Assembly: GCA_942491415.1 (NCBI GenBank)
Contig: CALOAD010000020.1
Span: 512,229-576,228, forward strand
Length of the DNA stretch: 64,000 nt
Direction of reading: 5' to 3'
Source of the DNA: CALOAD01 sp942491415
GTDB taxonomy: Bacteria; Cyanobacteriota; Vampirovibrionia; Gastranaerophilales; CALOAD01
Made by a program: the position numbers and the translations under genes. Below, piece after piece: positions 55,401 to 63,356 of this stretch. The notes below the pieces were generated by a model. It ran no database searches and was not told the origin of the DNA. It saw only the letters and a list, made by a program, of their open reading frames with translations. How positions within the stretch are numbered: position 1 is the stretch's first letter; each line of letters starts with the position of its first letter.

Positions 55401-56016
55401 ATTCAAGCTTATTACCGCTTTAAAGCAAATTTGTAATCATCCAACCCACTATACCAAAAAAGATGGCTTGGCTCGTGCTATTTCAGGAAAAACAGATAAA
55501 GCTTTATCAATTATAGAAAATGTTTTAGAGCAAAAAGAAAAAGCTCTTATTTTCACTCAGTATAAAGAAATGGGTGATTTATTAACCGAAATTTTAAGAA
55601 GAGAACTTGGTGAAGAATCTACATTTTTCCATGGTTCTTTGACTCGAAATAAACGAGAAGAAATGATTGAAAATTTCCAAACTAATGAAGATTCAAGATT
55701 AATGATAGTTTCATTAAAAGCCGGAGGAACGGGTTTAAATTTAACAGCTGCAACAAACGTTATTCACTACGATTTATGGTGGAATCCTGCGGTAGAAGAT
55801 CAAGCAACAGATAGAACTTTTAGGATTGGGCAGACTAAGAACGTAATGGTACATAGGCTTATTACGCTTGGTACTTTTGAAGAAAAAATCGATGAAATGA
55901 TAAAAAGTAAAAAAGAATTAGCGGACTTAGCTCTTTATACAGGTGAAAAAATGCTCACAGAAATGACTGATTCCGATCTTATGGAAATATTTAGTTTATC
56001 AAAGAGTAGTAGTTAA
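52432..56016 (+). CDS. SNF2-family helicase with long N-terminal extension
   Basis: 1194 aa, starting at GTG 52432 because a TGA lies two codons upstream in frame. The first about 720 residues are an unrecognised region, comparable to the bacterial SNF2-associated domains of cyanobacterial HepA-type proteins. The helicase core has Walker A DDMGLGKTIQ (754-763), DEAQ (about 848-851) in place of DEAH, TTYGLL, ALIFTQYKEMGDLLTEIL, and motif VI DRTFRIGQTKNVMVHRLI. It should translocate on double-stranded DNA or remodel protein-DNA or RNA polymerase complexes. It lacks the SWIM zinc partner often found next door. Confidence 0.93.
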   Translation: MLQKDVSWGFYWFNKLRAIFEKQGYVFDSYDTSMIKGVDFEFGRIDVKIEIETGKTCLLSIKFKTATEDECEKIKNYVFNTPILAYDLSLNAIPDYFIENLDKEIGVSLFPKNDEDISVSCMSEKAKKKFLPAILRFISEQIDKDNYLIFDLKGIDIESFDGAIAKFDKTVSNFDISDLFSKEGSLKLNKSKKYPDFILPKEKIENIFFHISESPPLLNKKDFKSKVVSIYETVEQEAESIILEDNSAPARNTNFYLCFDGSKVNFFVTPSNYFLFYLKSKGSLYRYKQDYLSVPEISESGDVEWVNKEGLLLSYDVVFDYFFGFASDLENIEVSESFKFLNSLTDLIVQIAKSLLFVPKAVSTDPNNFVIEYEYQKSDQKLQDYIEQMKSLMPRTFGFWNNEKKLLTEKGLEKTVSILVNYFVYKLFFLKSSKIKSNPVANYFVKNKLNKSLSGSKNVRRSISYWLDGLKARSYDIFPIIRFEKIDDENFSLIIDITKKGYESEIIELADLLNSESVDFDEKLSLTKQLILASEQMPVLKDILASKGTFKPTYGVNTILSIIARVSSVFEKIGINIAIPKELNNIIKPKLALKAKVKKGKQNDLKKTLDSGNGAGFSINEILNFSYEIAIGDEKISREEFLQLVENADGVVKYKDKYVMLSQDQISAILKKLETPLPEDISAIDLIHSSFSGMYNDVAFDYDEAFSRAIEEFVKPEDIEISNNLKGDLRPYQEKGYKWLYSNTVKGFGSCIADDMGLGKTIQVLSLIVKLKEEKKLSPPVLVVCPTTLVGNWHKECEKFAPSLDVCIFHGAERALDLKSDVIITTYGLLRNDLEKFKERKWGLTIVDEAQNIKNPTTAQSIAVKSIKSNAYIAMTGTPMENKITELWSIFDFINKNYLGSLSDFQHRYAAPIERDKDIEKIENLKKATSPFILRRLKTDKTIIKDLPEKMVWDEYCYLTKEQAALYEKVLQESMKSIKGLTGINRRGNIFKLITALKQICNHPTHYTKKDGLARAISGKTDKALSIIENVLEQKEKALIFTQYKEMGDLLTEILRRELGEESTFFHGSLTRNKREEMIENFQTNEDSRLMIVSLKAGGTGLNLTAATNVIHYDLWWNPAVEDQATDRTFRIGQTKNVMVHRLITLGTFEEKIDEMIKSKKELADLALYTGEKMLTEMTDSDLMEIFSLSKSSS

Positions 56017-56025
56017 TTTGGCTTG

Positions 56026-56994
56026 TTAAACCATTGATAGAAACAAAGATTCCAGTAATGAGTTTGAATTAACATAACTTGATGATTGTAACTTAGCTTT
56101 TTCAATGTTTTTAATAGTTTCTATAATTTTTAAAGATACAAAGCGATTGGAAGAATTTTCTTTCAATAAATCACTAAAATAAGCTTGTATAGCATTTAAA
56201 AGGGTAACAAGACCCAATGATTTTTCTTTTGATAATTCTAAAATGCGCTCAGCTATATAAATAGCTTCTTTAGGATTTTTGGGAGGTAAGCCATCTAAAA
56301 CATCTTTTAAATGAGAATAGTTTGTTTTTTGGAGGTTAATATTAGCTACAGGTATTGCCTGGCATCTTGAAACTATTGTATTAATTACATCTTCCTTATC
56401 TTTTGTTAAAAAGAAAAATGTTATTTTTTCCCCCGGTTCTTCTATCGTTTTTAATAATGCATTAGCTGCTGAATCTGCTAGTACACTATGATTTAAAGGT
56501 CTAGGCAGCCAAATTCTTTCTTCTTCTTTATTCACATACGGTGGAGCAAAATTAAAATCTTTAAAACAAGAAGTTTTTTCATTCTTTTCGGTATAAAACT
56601 CATCTCCTTCAACCGCATCGATAAATATGACAATTCGGTGATAATTCGAAGAAATAGCTAAGTTTCTTCTGAGTTCTCTGGCTTGATCTACACTGATAAC
56701 AGTTTTTGAGCCTTCTTTTGCGTGATTATAGTCTATTGGGGAGACGGTAATCACTGCAGGATGTTTGTTTTCTCTGATCCAGGAGCAATTTAGGCAGTCG
56801 CAATTAGTCATTTCTTCTGATTTTTTTTCACAATTTAATGCCATTGCTACATTTAAAGCCAAAATATATTGTGCAAAAATATCAGAGCCCGTAAATAAAT
56901 AAGCATGGCTTACTTTTGCGTTTTGAGTGTTTATAGCCGATTCAAAAAACTCGGTGACAAATGGGTATTTTGATTTTATTTCAGAATTAAACAT
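56026..56994 (-). CDS. holB: DNA polymerase III subunit delta' (HolB)
   Basis: 322 aa. An AAA+ clamp-loader fold without working Walker A: the region reads AYLFTGSDIFAQYILALNVA, which lacks GK(T/S), as expected for a delta' that does not hydrolyse ATP. The zinc module retains CEKK...NCDCLNC. Then VISVDQARELRRNLAISS, SAANALLKTIEEPGEKITFF and VSRCQAIPV. Insertions near RIVIFIDAVEGDEFYTEKNE are unusual. It opens the sliding clamp as part of the clamp loader. It starts one base after the stop of holA. Confidence 0.88.
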   Translation of the reverse strand: MFNSEIKSKYPFVTEFFESAINTQNAKVSHAYLFTGSDIFAQYILALNVAMALNCEKKSEEMTNCDCLNCSWIRENKHPAVITVSPIDYNHAKEGSKTVISVDQARELRRNLAISSNYHRIVIFIDAVEGDEFYTEKNEKTSCFKDFNFAPPYVNKEEERIWLPRPLNHSVLADSAANALLKTIEEPGEKITFFFLTKDKEDVINTIVSRCQAIPVANINLQKTNYSHLKDVLDGLPPKNPKEAIYIAERILELSKEKSLGLVTLLNAIQAYFSDLLKENSSNRFVSLKIIETIKNIEKAKLQSSSYVNSNSLLESLFLSMV

Positions 56995-56995
56995 T

Positions 56996-57973
56996 TTAAG
57001 ATGCCACTACCATTTCTAATGCCAATTCAGGAGCGATTTTTCCTGACTTTAATTTATATTCTGAATCATTTAAAAGCTTTCGTCGCTCAATTAGACTTTC
57101 TACGCTTATATTTTTGAGTTTTTTCAAGTCCTGCTCAACAACAAAAGGATGAAGCCCTACGATTTGGGCAATTTCTTTTGGCGCCATGCCGGCACTTTCA
57201 ACCTTTATTCTTAACCATCTTTTTAATAGTGATTGCATTGTGGCGATAATTCGCACCGGGTGGTTTTTTTCGAATAATTTTCGTAGTTCAATAATAGCTT
57301 TATCTTTTTGCCCTGTCAGCCAAAAATCGGTCATCAAAAAAATATTTTCATGATCACAACACAGTTGTTTAATATCTTCTTTTTTAACTGTTTTTTCAGG
57401 GTATATATAGCTTTGAAGTTTATTTAATTCTATATTAAGCTTTCTCAAGTCAACCCCGACTTGTTGAACTAAAAGCATAGCAATGTCGCTACTTAGCTGC
57501 ATTTTTTTATTTTTAGCGTGTTTTACTGCCCAAAATGCAGCTTTATCTTCTTGGTAAGATTTAAATGCTGCAAATTCTTCTATTTTTCCAAATTTTTTAA
57601 TCGTTTTTGTAAGTTTTTTTGTTGAGTCTATTTTCTTGCCCGAATTTCTAGGTACTTTACAAACAAAAAGCAGGTATATATTATCATTTATTGATTCTAT
57701 TATATTTAAAAGCTTTACTAAATTAGAGTCGTTAGAGTCGATTTTTGCTCCATTGCCTCTCAAGAAAAGATTTTCTGCATTAACTTCAATCAAAAGATTT
57801 CCAAACATCATAGGAGTTGTCTCAACAGTCTCTATAAGGGTTTTTAAATCAGGTTGATTAAGAACTTTATGATTCAACATAGCCCAATTAGGATCCAAAA
57901 CCCTGCTCTTTAAGTCAAGAACAGAGTTTTCGATATTAAAATCTTCTTCGCCCCAATATAAAATAACAGGCAT
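56996..57973 (-). CDS. holA: DNA polymerase III subunit delta (HolA)
   Basis: 325 aa. The family pattern is visible: an initial ILYWGEEDFNIENSVLDLKS, then VETTPMMFGNLLIEVNAENL, a middle lid region, and helical C-terminus with IRIIATMQSLLKRWLRIKVES and GLHPFVVEQDLKKLKNISVE. Delta binds the beta clamp and cracks it open. It precedes holB and follows the ROK kinase by 36 bases; holA and holB adjacent in one transcript is unusual in many bacteria but sensible. Confidence 0.88.
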   Translation of the reverse strand: MPVILYWGEEDFNIENSVLDLKSRVLDPNWAMLNHKVLNQPDLKTLIETVETTPMMFGNLLIEVNAENLFLRGNGAKIDSNDSNLVKLLNIIESINDNIYLLFVCKVPRNSGKKIDSTKKLTKTIKKFGKIEEFAAFKSYQEDKAAFWAVKHAKNKKMQLSSDIAMLLVQQVGVDLRKLNIELNKLQSYIYPEKTVKKEDIKQLCCDHENIFLMTDFWLTGQKDKAIIELRKLFEKNHPVRIIATMQSLLKRWLRIKVESAGMAPKEIAQIVGLHPFVVEQDLKKLKNISVESLIERRKLLNDSEYKLKSGKIAPELALEMVVAS

Positions 57974-58009
57974 TTTTTCTCTCTATATTAATTAAAATGA
58001 TTACTGTTA

Positions 58010-58966
58010 TTATTTTTGCACAAGAATACTTGCACCAACAACACCGGCACTTTCTCCTAATTCAGCAGGGACAACCTCTACAGCACTGGCTGAAATACCA
58101 AGAGCTCTTTTGGCAATGATTTCTCGAATCGGATCAAGCAACATATCACCTGCTTGAGCGACTCCGCCGCCAACAACTATTTTTTCAGGGTTAAGTAAAT
58201 TTACAACATTAGTAAGCGCAATGCCTAACCAATATCCTGTTACTTCAAATATCCTTTTTGATACGGCATCACCTTGTTTTGCAGCTTCAAAAACGTCTCT
58301 TGGCGTTATGGGATTTCCTGCTGCCAATTCTTTATATTTTGTAGATTTACCGCCCATAATATATTCATTTGCCATTTTTACAATTGAAGGACCTGAAGAA
58401 AAAGCTTCCAAACAACCGGTACTTCCACAACCACAAATAGGTCCGTGAATATCTTTTAATATCATATGTCCTAGTTCGCCGGCTGACATGCTGGCTCCTC
58501 GAACTAACTGACCGTTTACAATAATGCCTGAACCAACACCTGTTCCTACTGTAATACATATGAGGTTTTGACAACCTTTGCCGGCTCCAAAGTTATATTC
58601 GCCTAAAGTTGCAACTCTAACATCATTATCAAGTTTTGTTTTTATTTGGAATTCATCTTCTATAAGCTTTGCTAAAGGTACATCAACCCAGCCCGGAATA
58701 TTAGGAAGAAGTCTTACAACTCCGTTTTCAGAATCGATTTGCCCGGGAAGCCCAAAACCAATACCTCCGATATTATCCATAGAAGTATTTGATTCTTTTA
58801 GGCTTGTATGAATGACTGTTTTAATATTTTCAACAGTGTACTCATAACCCATTTCAGCTCTTGTAGGTACACTATTTTGATATGCGATATGCCCTTTGTT
58901 ATCGACAAGTGCTATTTTAACGTTTGTTCCGCCAATATCAACGCCTATTTTATACTTCTTAGTCAA
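58010..58966 (-). CDS. glk: ROK-family glucokinase
   Basis: 318 aa. ATP site IGVDIGGTNVKIALVDNKG, GFGLPGQIDSENGV, ICITVGTGVGSGII, and the ROK zinc motif GHMILKDIHG then CGCGSTGCLEAF. No N-terminal HTH, so it is an enzyme rather than a repressor. Likely glucokinase; N-acetylglucosamine or mannose kinase activity cannot be excluded. It heads the transcript with holA and holB, which have no functional link to it. Confidence 0.88.
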   Translation of the reverse strand: MTKKYKIGVDIGGTNVKIALVDNKGHIAYQNSVPTRAEMGYEYTVENIKTVIHTSLKESNTSMDNIGGIGFGLPGQIDSENGVVRLLPNIPGWVDVPLAKLIEDEFQIKTKLDNDVRVATLGEYNFGAGKGCQNLICITVGTGVGSGIIVNGQLVRGASMSAGELGHMILKDIHGPICGCGSTGCLEAFSSGPSIVKMANEYIMGGKSTKYKELAAGNPITPRDVFEAAKQGDAVSKRIFEVTGYWLGIALTNVVNLLNPEKIVVGGGVAQAGDMLLDPIREIIAKRALGISASAVEVVPAELGESAGVVGASILVQK

Positions 58967-59283
58967 CTTCTTCTCCTTTGCTTTCAGCCTCTATGATAAA
59001 AATTATTAGTTTAAATAAGAATACATAGGCAATTATATAATAAACAACCTGCAAAACCACAGTGGTAAGGTTTAAATATGTTTAATTGGTTAGATACTAT
59101 TTTTCGGCAATATGGTAGATGCGAGATTGTTGTTATAAAGAGGTGTTGTCATTCCTGTAGATGTTCGTTTATGAAATCTTTGTAAATAAATGTTAAATAT
59201 TTTCCAAAAATTGAAATTCAGACGTCAGTATATACTTTATATATATGTAAGCAATATGAAATTAATTAAGAGGGATATAAATT
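58967..59283. other. Intergenic stretch with one doubtful small frame
   Basis: The left end holds the ROK promoter. A 35-codon frame (59078-59185) encodes a Cys-rich tail, CCHSCRC, behind TAAGG, but I do not trust it. TTGAAA (59211-59216) and TATACT (59231-59236), 14 bases apart, may be a poor promoter of the 59-aa gene. Confidence 0.35.
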
Positions 59284-59463
59284 ATGGCAGTCGGAGCAAA
59301 AACAAAAATGGATAAAAAATTAGTTTCTTTATATACAGGAAAACAAACAACTAATTTTGATACAAAAAGCTCTATCGATCCTGAAGTTATTTGGCAAGGA
59401 ATGACAGTGATTGCTATGAACAACAAAGCATTTCTTAATATCAATAATGCAAATATTGCATAA
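59284..59463 (+). CDS. 59-aa uncharacterised small protein
   Basis: A small gene with a good AGAGGG nine bases before the ATG and a strong terminator 31 bases after the stop. The protein begins MAVGAKTKMDKKLVSLYTGK, includes SSIDPEVIWQGMTVIAMNNK and ends NINNANIA. It has no signal or membrane segment. Its sequence is compatible with a short conserved cytoplasmic protein; family and role unknown. The isolated, promoter-to-terminator layout suggests a real, strongly expressed gene. Confidence 0.6.
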   Translation: MAVGAKTKMDKKLVSLYTGKQTTNFDTKSSIDPEVIWQGMTVIAMNNKAFLNINNANIA

Positions 59464-59494
59464 CGGAGAAATGGGTGTTACAACAAAAGTTTTA

Positions 59495-59522
59495 ATCTCG
59501 AGCTAAGCTCGAGATTTTTTTT
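59495..59522 (+). terminator. Terminator of the 59-aa gene
   Basis: ATCTCGAGC and GCTCGAGAT (9 bp) around TAA, then eight Ts. Confidence 0.9.
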
Positions 59523-59531
59523 ATACTTAAA

Positions 59532-59558
59532 ATAGGATAGATTATTAACCTATCCTAT
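59532..59558 (-). terminator. Hairpin after the ricT-like gene
   Basis: ATAGGATAG and CTATCCTAT (9 bp) around nine bases; on the minus strand it follows the stop at 59572 and leads into TTTTAAG. Confidence 0.6.
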
Positions 59559-59571
59559 AGTTTTAAATGTT

Positions 59572-60507
59572 TTAAACGGTTCCTTTAAAGCTGTTTTCGT
59601 CATCTTCAAGATCTGAGATGTTAACTTTAACAACATCATCATCTTCTTCTTCGTTTTCAGGATAAGCCGCAGGTACTTCAATATCGATATTTTTAACGTC
59701 ATCGTCAATCATTTCGATCTCTTTTTTACCGTATTCTTTAATTTTACCGTCTTCAAGTTTTACTGCTACTTTTCCGTTTAAGAAATGAAGTGAACATACT
59801 CTACCGATTCCGTCAGCTGTCATAACTCCTGATCCAACCGGAGGCATACCTTTTGCAGCATCGATGTAGTTAGAATATTCATAATTTAAACAACAAAGTA
59901 ACCGACCGCAAACCCCTGATATTTTTGTGGGGTTAATGGGCATTCCTTGATCTTTTGCCAATTTTATATTTATAGATTCAAATTGAGTTAAAAATGTGCA
60001 ACAACAAAAAGATCTTCCACAAAGTCCTGTTCCTTCTAATATAGAGGTTTCATCCCTTACGCCTATGTGCCTTAAGTCGATTCTAACCCTTTTAAAATTA
60101 AAGGTAAGATCTTTTAAAAGACCTCTGAAGTCAACACGGGTTGGTGCTGTGTAATAAAATGTTATTTTTCTTCTATCAAAAGTGTATTTTGCATCAACAA
60201 GACTCATCGGGAGTTCATGCTTTTTTATAAGTTCAAGACATTTTTGAAACGCCTCTTCTTCTTTAATCTTTTGGTCTTCATAAGTTTCAATATCTTTAGT
60301 CGATAAAGACCTTACAAAAGGTAGCGCTTCAGGAGCTTTGCCTTCCCATTTTTTTGCAACACAAGAGTTTACAATGAATGCTTTTGCAACCTCTTCTCCT
60401 TTTTCTGTTCTTACCAAAACAAGCTGATTATGCTTTATTGTAATTCCTTCGTGGACTTTCAACGGATGGTACTTATTTTTTAGCAGTCTTACTGCGTATT
60501 TTGTCAT
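59572..60507 (-). CDS. ricT: PSP1/RicT (YaaT)-family protein
   Basis: 311 aa. The PSP1 domain has the cysteine set GLCGRSFCCCTFLTQF and SGVCGRLLCCLNYEYS, which in Bacillus RicT (YaaT) helps bind Fe-S clusters of the RicAFT complex that affects RNase Y and mRNA processing. The N-terminus VRLLKNKYHPLKVHEGITIK and the VDARYTF-like segment (SLVDAKYTFDRRKITFYYTA) are typical. An acidic tail of about 45 residues (NEEEDDDVVKVNISDLEDDE) is an extension. In Bacillus yaaT lies with tmk and holB; both are in this window but not adjacent. Confidence 0.9.
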   Translation of the reverse strand: MTKYAVRLLKNKYHPLKVHEGITIKHNQLVLVRTEKGEEVAKAFIVNSCVAKKWEGKAPEALPFVRSLSTKDIETYEDQKIKEEEAFQKCLELIKKHELPMSLVDAKYTFDRRKITFYYTAPTRVDFRGLLKDLTFNFKRVRIDLRHIGVRDETSILEGTGLCGRSFCCCTFLTQFESINIKLAKDQGMPINPTKISGVCGRLLCCLNYEYSNYIDAAKGMPPVGSGVMTADGIGRVCSLHFLNGKVAVKLEDGKIKEYGKKEIEMIDDDVKNIDIEVPAAYPENEEEDDDVVKVNISDLEDDENSFKGTV

Positions 60508-60913
60508 TAAAAAAATCCTTAATTAGATCGCATGTATAATTCTAAACGAATTTATGTTTTTATGCCAAAACTATCTAAATTTATATTTAGAATAATTAAT
60601 GTTTAAGACGATTGAATAGTAAAAATGTTTAATATGAGAAATTGTTAATTTTTATTACACTTTTATTATTGAATCGAAAAACTTATCAACGGCGAAAAGG
60701 TGCCATTAAAAAGGTGAATCAGATTGATTCTAATACATTAATCGTATCTTCGTATAAATAATACTACAAATTTAGTACATGATATGGAAAAGCTCTAAAA
60801 CATGTTGTATAATGTAAACATAAGTAAAGTTTGTTTCTTTTTTTTGAAAGGAGTACAGTCGGCAAGAGCAGACATGTTTTGCGTCAATAGACAGTTCTTT
60901 TAGAAAGGTAGCA
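60508..60913. other. Intergenic stretch between divergent genes
   Basis: Holds the ricT promoter region, a small palindrome GAATCAGATTGATTC near 60716, and the promoter at 60785-60813. The last 50 bases contain an AAAGGAG (60846-60852) 60 bases before the true start. No gene or known RNA was found. Confidence 0.5.
60785..60813 (+). promoter_or_regulatory. Promoter of the Ycf45-like gene
   Basis: TGGAAA (60785-60790), 17 bases, TATAAT (60808-60813). Expected transcript start near 60820, leaving an about 90-base leader. Confidence 0.6.
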
Positions 60914-62527
60914 ATGGACAAACTGCAATTTCAGAACGATCTTGAAAAACTAATTAAGATTTTGCCTGAAAACATTACGAGACATCTTAAAACCAAAAAT
61001 TTTAACGATCTTATCGAAATAGTCCTTGACCTTGGAAGACTTCCTGAAATTAGGCATTCTAACGGTTCTATCGAATATCTTGGAGACCAATTGGTCTCAA
61101 AAGAAGATATTAGTTTCGTAACTGAGCGAATCGAAGATTTTACCAGTGATAACCGATCCGGTATCGCTGGAACTTTGCATCGTATAAGCGCAATAAAAAA
61201 CAGAAGAAATCAAACAATAGGACTTACTTGTAGGGTCGGTAGAGTCGTAACAGGTACAATTGCCTGTATTAAAGACTTGGTACTTCAGGAAAAAAGTATT
61301 TTATTCCTGGGACGTCCCGGTGTTGGTAAAACAACTAAACTCAGAGAAATAGCAAGACTTGTAGCTGATGATATCGCTAAACGTGTTGTTGTAGTGGATA
61401 CTTCAAATGAAATTGCCGGAGACGGTGATATTCCTCATATGGCAATAGGTACAGCGAGAAGAATGCAAGTGGCATCACCGGAAAAACAAAAAGATGTGAT
61501 GATCGAAGCCGTTGAAAATCACACTCCCGAAGTTGTCGTAGTGGACGAAATCGGTACGGAAGAAGAAGCAATGGCATCAAGAACCATTGCTGAACGTGGT
61601 GTTATGCTTATTGCGACAGCTCACGGTAATACTCTTGAAAATTTAATTAAAAATCCTACTTTATCAGATCTTGTCGGTGGTATAAACAGTGTAACCCTTG
61701 GTGATGACGAAGCAAGAAGAAGATCAACTCAAAAAACGGTTTTAGAAAGAGAGAAAAAACCTACTTTTGATGTTGTAATTGAAATTGTCGATAGAGACAC
61801 CTTGGCTGTTTATCCAAACGTATCAGAGGCTGTTGATTATATTCTGAGAGGATGGCCTATTCAGCCTGAAGTCAGAAAAGTCAATCCTGATGCGGATAAA
61901 TCTGAATCTAAGAGTAATAAAATAGAACTAAAACATGATCAGAAACAGGATGTTTCTTTTGAGAACGCAATGAATAGAAGCTTTAATGTGGATAAATATA
62001 TAAAGCAGGTTCAAAATCTTGAAGGACACAGAAAAATATATATTTATGCTGTGAGTCGCTCTATAGCAGATAAAGCTATTGAACGATTAAACTTAAAAGC
62101 AGAAGTTACAAGAAATATTGACGAAGCAGATCTTGTAATTTCCCATAAAAGCTATTCTAAAGGTGGTGCAAAAATTCTTGAAGTGGCTCAAGAGTATAGA
62201 TTGCCCATTTATTACGTAAAGTCAAATACAATGCCGCAATTCCAAAAAGTGCTAAAACAGGCTTTGAATATTTCGGAACAACCGGGTGATGATGTTCATT
62301 CTCAGTATTTTGACGAAACAGAAGAGGCTTTAAACGAAGCTAAACAGGCTATTGAACAAGTTATACAAGGCGTTTCCGAAGTAAAGCTTGAACCGAGAAA
62401 AAAACAAATAAGAAAATTGCAACACGAGCTCATAGAACAACATAAATTATCAAGTAAAAGTGTAGGAAAAGAACCTGAAAGATACTTGAAAGTTGTTTCT
62501 AATAACACACTTCCAAATGTTGGATAA
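60914..62527 (+). CDS. Ycf45-like AAA ATPase with C-terminal R3H domain
   Basis: 537 aa. A basic N-terminal region (about 1-110) is followed by an AAA/SpoIIIAA-like ATPase with Walker A ILFLGRPGVGKTTKLREIAR (about 128-147) and Walker B PEVVVVDEIGTEEEAMASRT, then IATAHGNTLENL. A middle KRVVVV-type core and a low-complexity linker lead to a C-terminal R3H segment (about 490-525, KKQIRKLQHELIEQHKLS, SKSVGKEPERYLKV). The same architecture occurs in the chloroplast/cyanobacterial Ycf45 group and points to nucleic-acid binding; function is not established. Monocistronic with promoter and terminator. Confidence 0.88.
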   Translation: MDKLQFQNDLEKLIKILPENITRHLKTKNFNDLIEIVLDLGRLPEIRHSNGSIEYLGDQLVSKEDISFVTERIEDFTSDNRSGIAGTLHRISAIKNRRNQTIGLTCRVGRVVTGTIACIKDLVLQEKSILFLGRPGVGKTTKLREIARLVADDIAKRVVVVDTSNEIAGDGDIPHMAIGTARRMQVASPEKQKDVMIEAVENHTPEVVVVDEIGTEEEAMASRTIAERGVMLIATAHGNTLENLIKNPTLSDLVGGINSVTLGDDEARRRSTQKTVLEREKKPTFDVVIEIVDRDTLAVYPNVSEAVDYILRGWPIQPEVRKVNPDADKSESKSNKIELKHDQKQDVSFENAMNRSFNVDKYIKQVQNLEGHRKIYIYAVSRSIADKAIERLNLKAEVTRNIDEADLVISHKSYSKGGAKILEVAQEYRLPIYYVKSNTMPQFQKVLKQALNISEQPGDDVHSQYFDETEEALNEAKQAIEQVIQGVSEVKLEPRKKQIRKLQHELIEQHKLSSKSVGKEPERYLKVVSNNTLPNVG

Positions 62528-62543
62528 AGCTTATAATAAATTG

Positions 62544-62583
62544 AAAGAAGCCCTAACTAATGAATAGCAAGGGCTTCTTTTTT
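62544..62583 (+). terminator. Terminator of the Ycf45-like gene
   Basis: AAAGAAGCCCT and AGGGCTTCTTT (11 bp) with a 15-base loop, then Ts. Confidence 0.88.
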
Positions 62584-62723
62584 GTATTAGTAAATTTATT
62601 GCAGATTTAATTCCGATAAAATATTTGAGAGTGTTTACTTACGCCTCTTTTTTGTTGATTAACACTTATTGTTTATAGTAATATCTAAAGTAATCTCGCT
62701 ATTACTCAGGAAAGGGCTTAAAA

Positions 62724-63311
62724 TTGGAACAAAAAGGTTTATTTATAACTTTTGAAGGTGCTGATGGATCGGGAAAAACTACGCAAATAAAAAAAATTGC
62801 CGAATTTTTAGAAGGTAAGGGGAAAGAGGTTGTTATAACAAGAGAGCCAGGAGGAACTGAGCTCGGGCAAACTCTAAGAAACATTTTATTAAACTATGAC
62901 GGAGAAGTTTCAAAAAGATGTGAATCTTTTTTATACCTTGCAGATAGAGCCCAGCATATCGATACAAAGATTCTACCTGCGGTAGCATCAGGTAAAATAG
63001 TACTTTGCGATAGACACACAGATTCAACCCTTGCTTATCAGGGTTATGCAAGAGGACTTGATGTTGCAAAAATAAGAGAATTAAATTTATTGGCAACAAA
63101 TGGTGTAATCCCTGATTTAACCCTGGTTTTTGATGTTGAAACCGGTGTAGCTTCTCAAAGAGTCGGTGATGAAAAAGATAGAATGGAAGCTGAAGGGTTT
63201 GAATTTCATAAAAAAGTACGAAAAGGTTATCTTCAAATAGCAATAGAAGAGCCTGAAAGGGTTAAAGTTATTAACGCAAATAATGATATAAATAGAAAAA
63301 AAGGTTTTTGA
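62724..63311 (+). CDS. tmk: Thymidylate kinase, C-terminus shifted
   Basis: 195 aa from TTG 62724 (AGGAAAGGG upstream). P-loop FEGADGSGKTTQIKKI, DR motif VLCDRHTDSTLAYQGYARG, and LTLVFDVETGVASQRVG. It phosphorylates dTMP. The last residues RKKGF look wrong: if one A is removed from the A7 run near 63296-63302, the frame continues as KVFEDTNSVISL to a stop at 63339, matching the usual VFEDxxxVI ending. A homopolymer error or a real late frameshift is likely. Confidence 0.9.
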   Translation: MEQKGLFITFEGADGSGKTTQIKKIAEFLEGKGKEVVITREPGGTELGQTLRNILLNYDGEVSKRCESFLYLADRAQHIDTKILPAVASGKIVLCDRHTDSTLAYQGYARGLDVAKIRELNLLATNGVIPDLTLVFDVETGVASQRVGDEKDRMEAEGFEFHKKVRKGYLQIAIEEPERVKVINANNDINRKKGF

Positions 63312-63356
63312 AGATACAAACTCTGTCATCAGTTTATAAACTAAAAATGAAATGCA

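Noticed and set aside
59078..59185. 35-codon Cys-rich frame (CCHSCRC) behind TAAGG
   Set aside because: Too short, with low support other than a weak ribosome site; no terminator of its own.
60874..60903. Nine-codon upstream frame before the Ycf45-like gene as a leader peptide
   Set aside because: The nearby AAAGGAG is 21 bases from its ATG, too far for initiation, and no regulatory codons are present.
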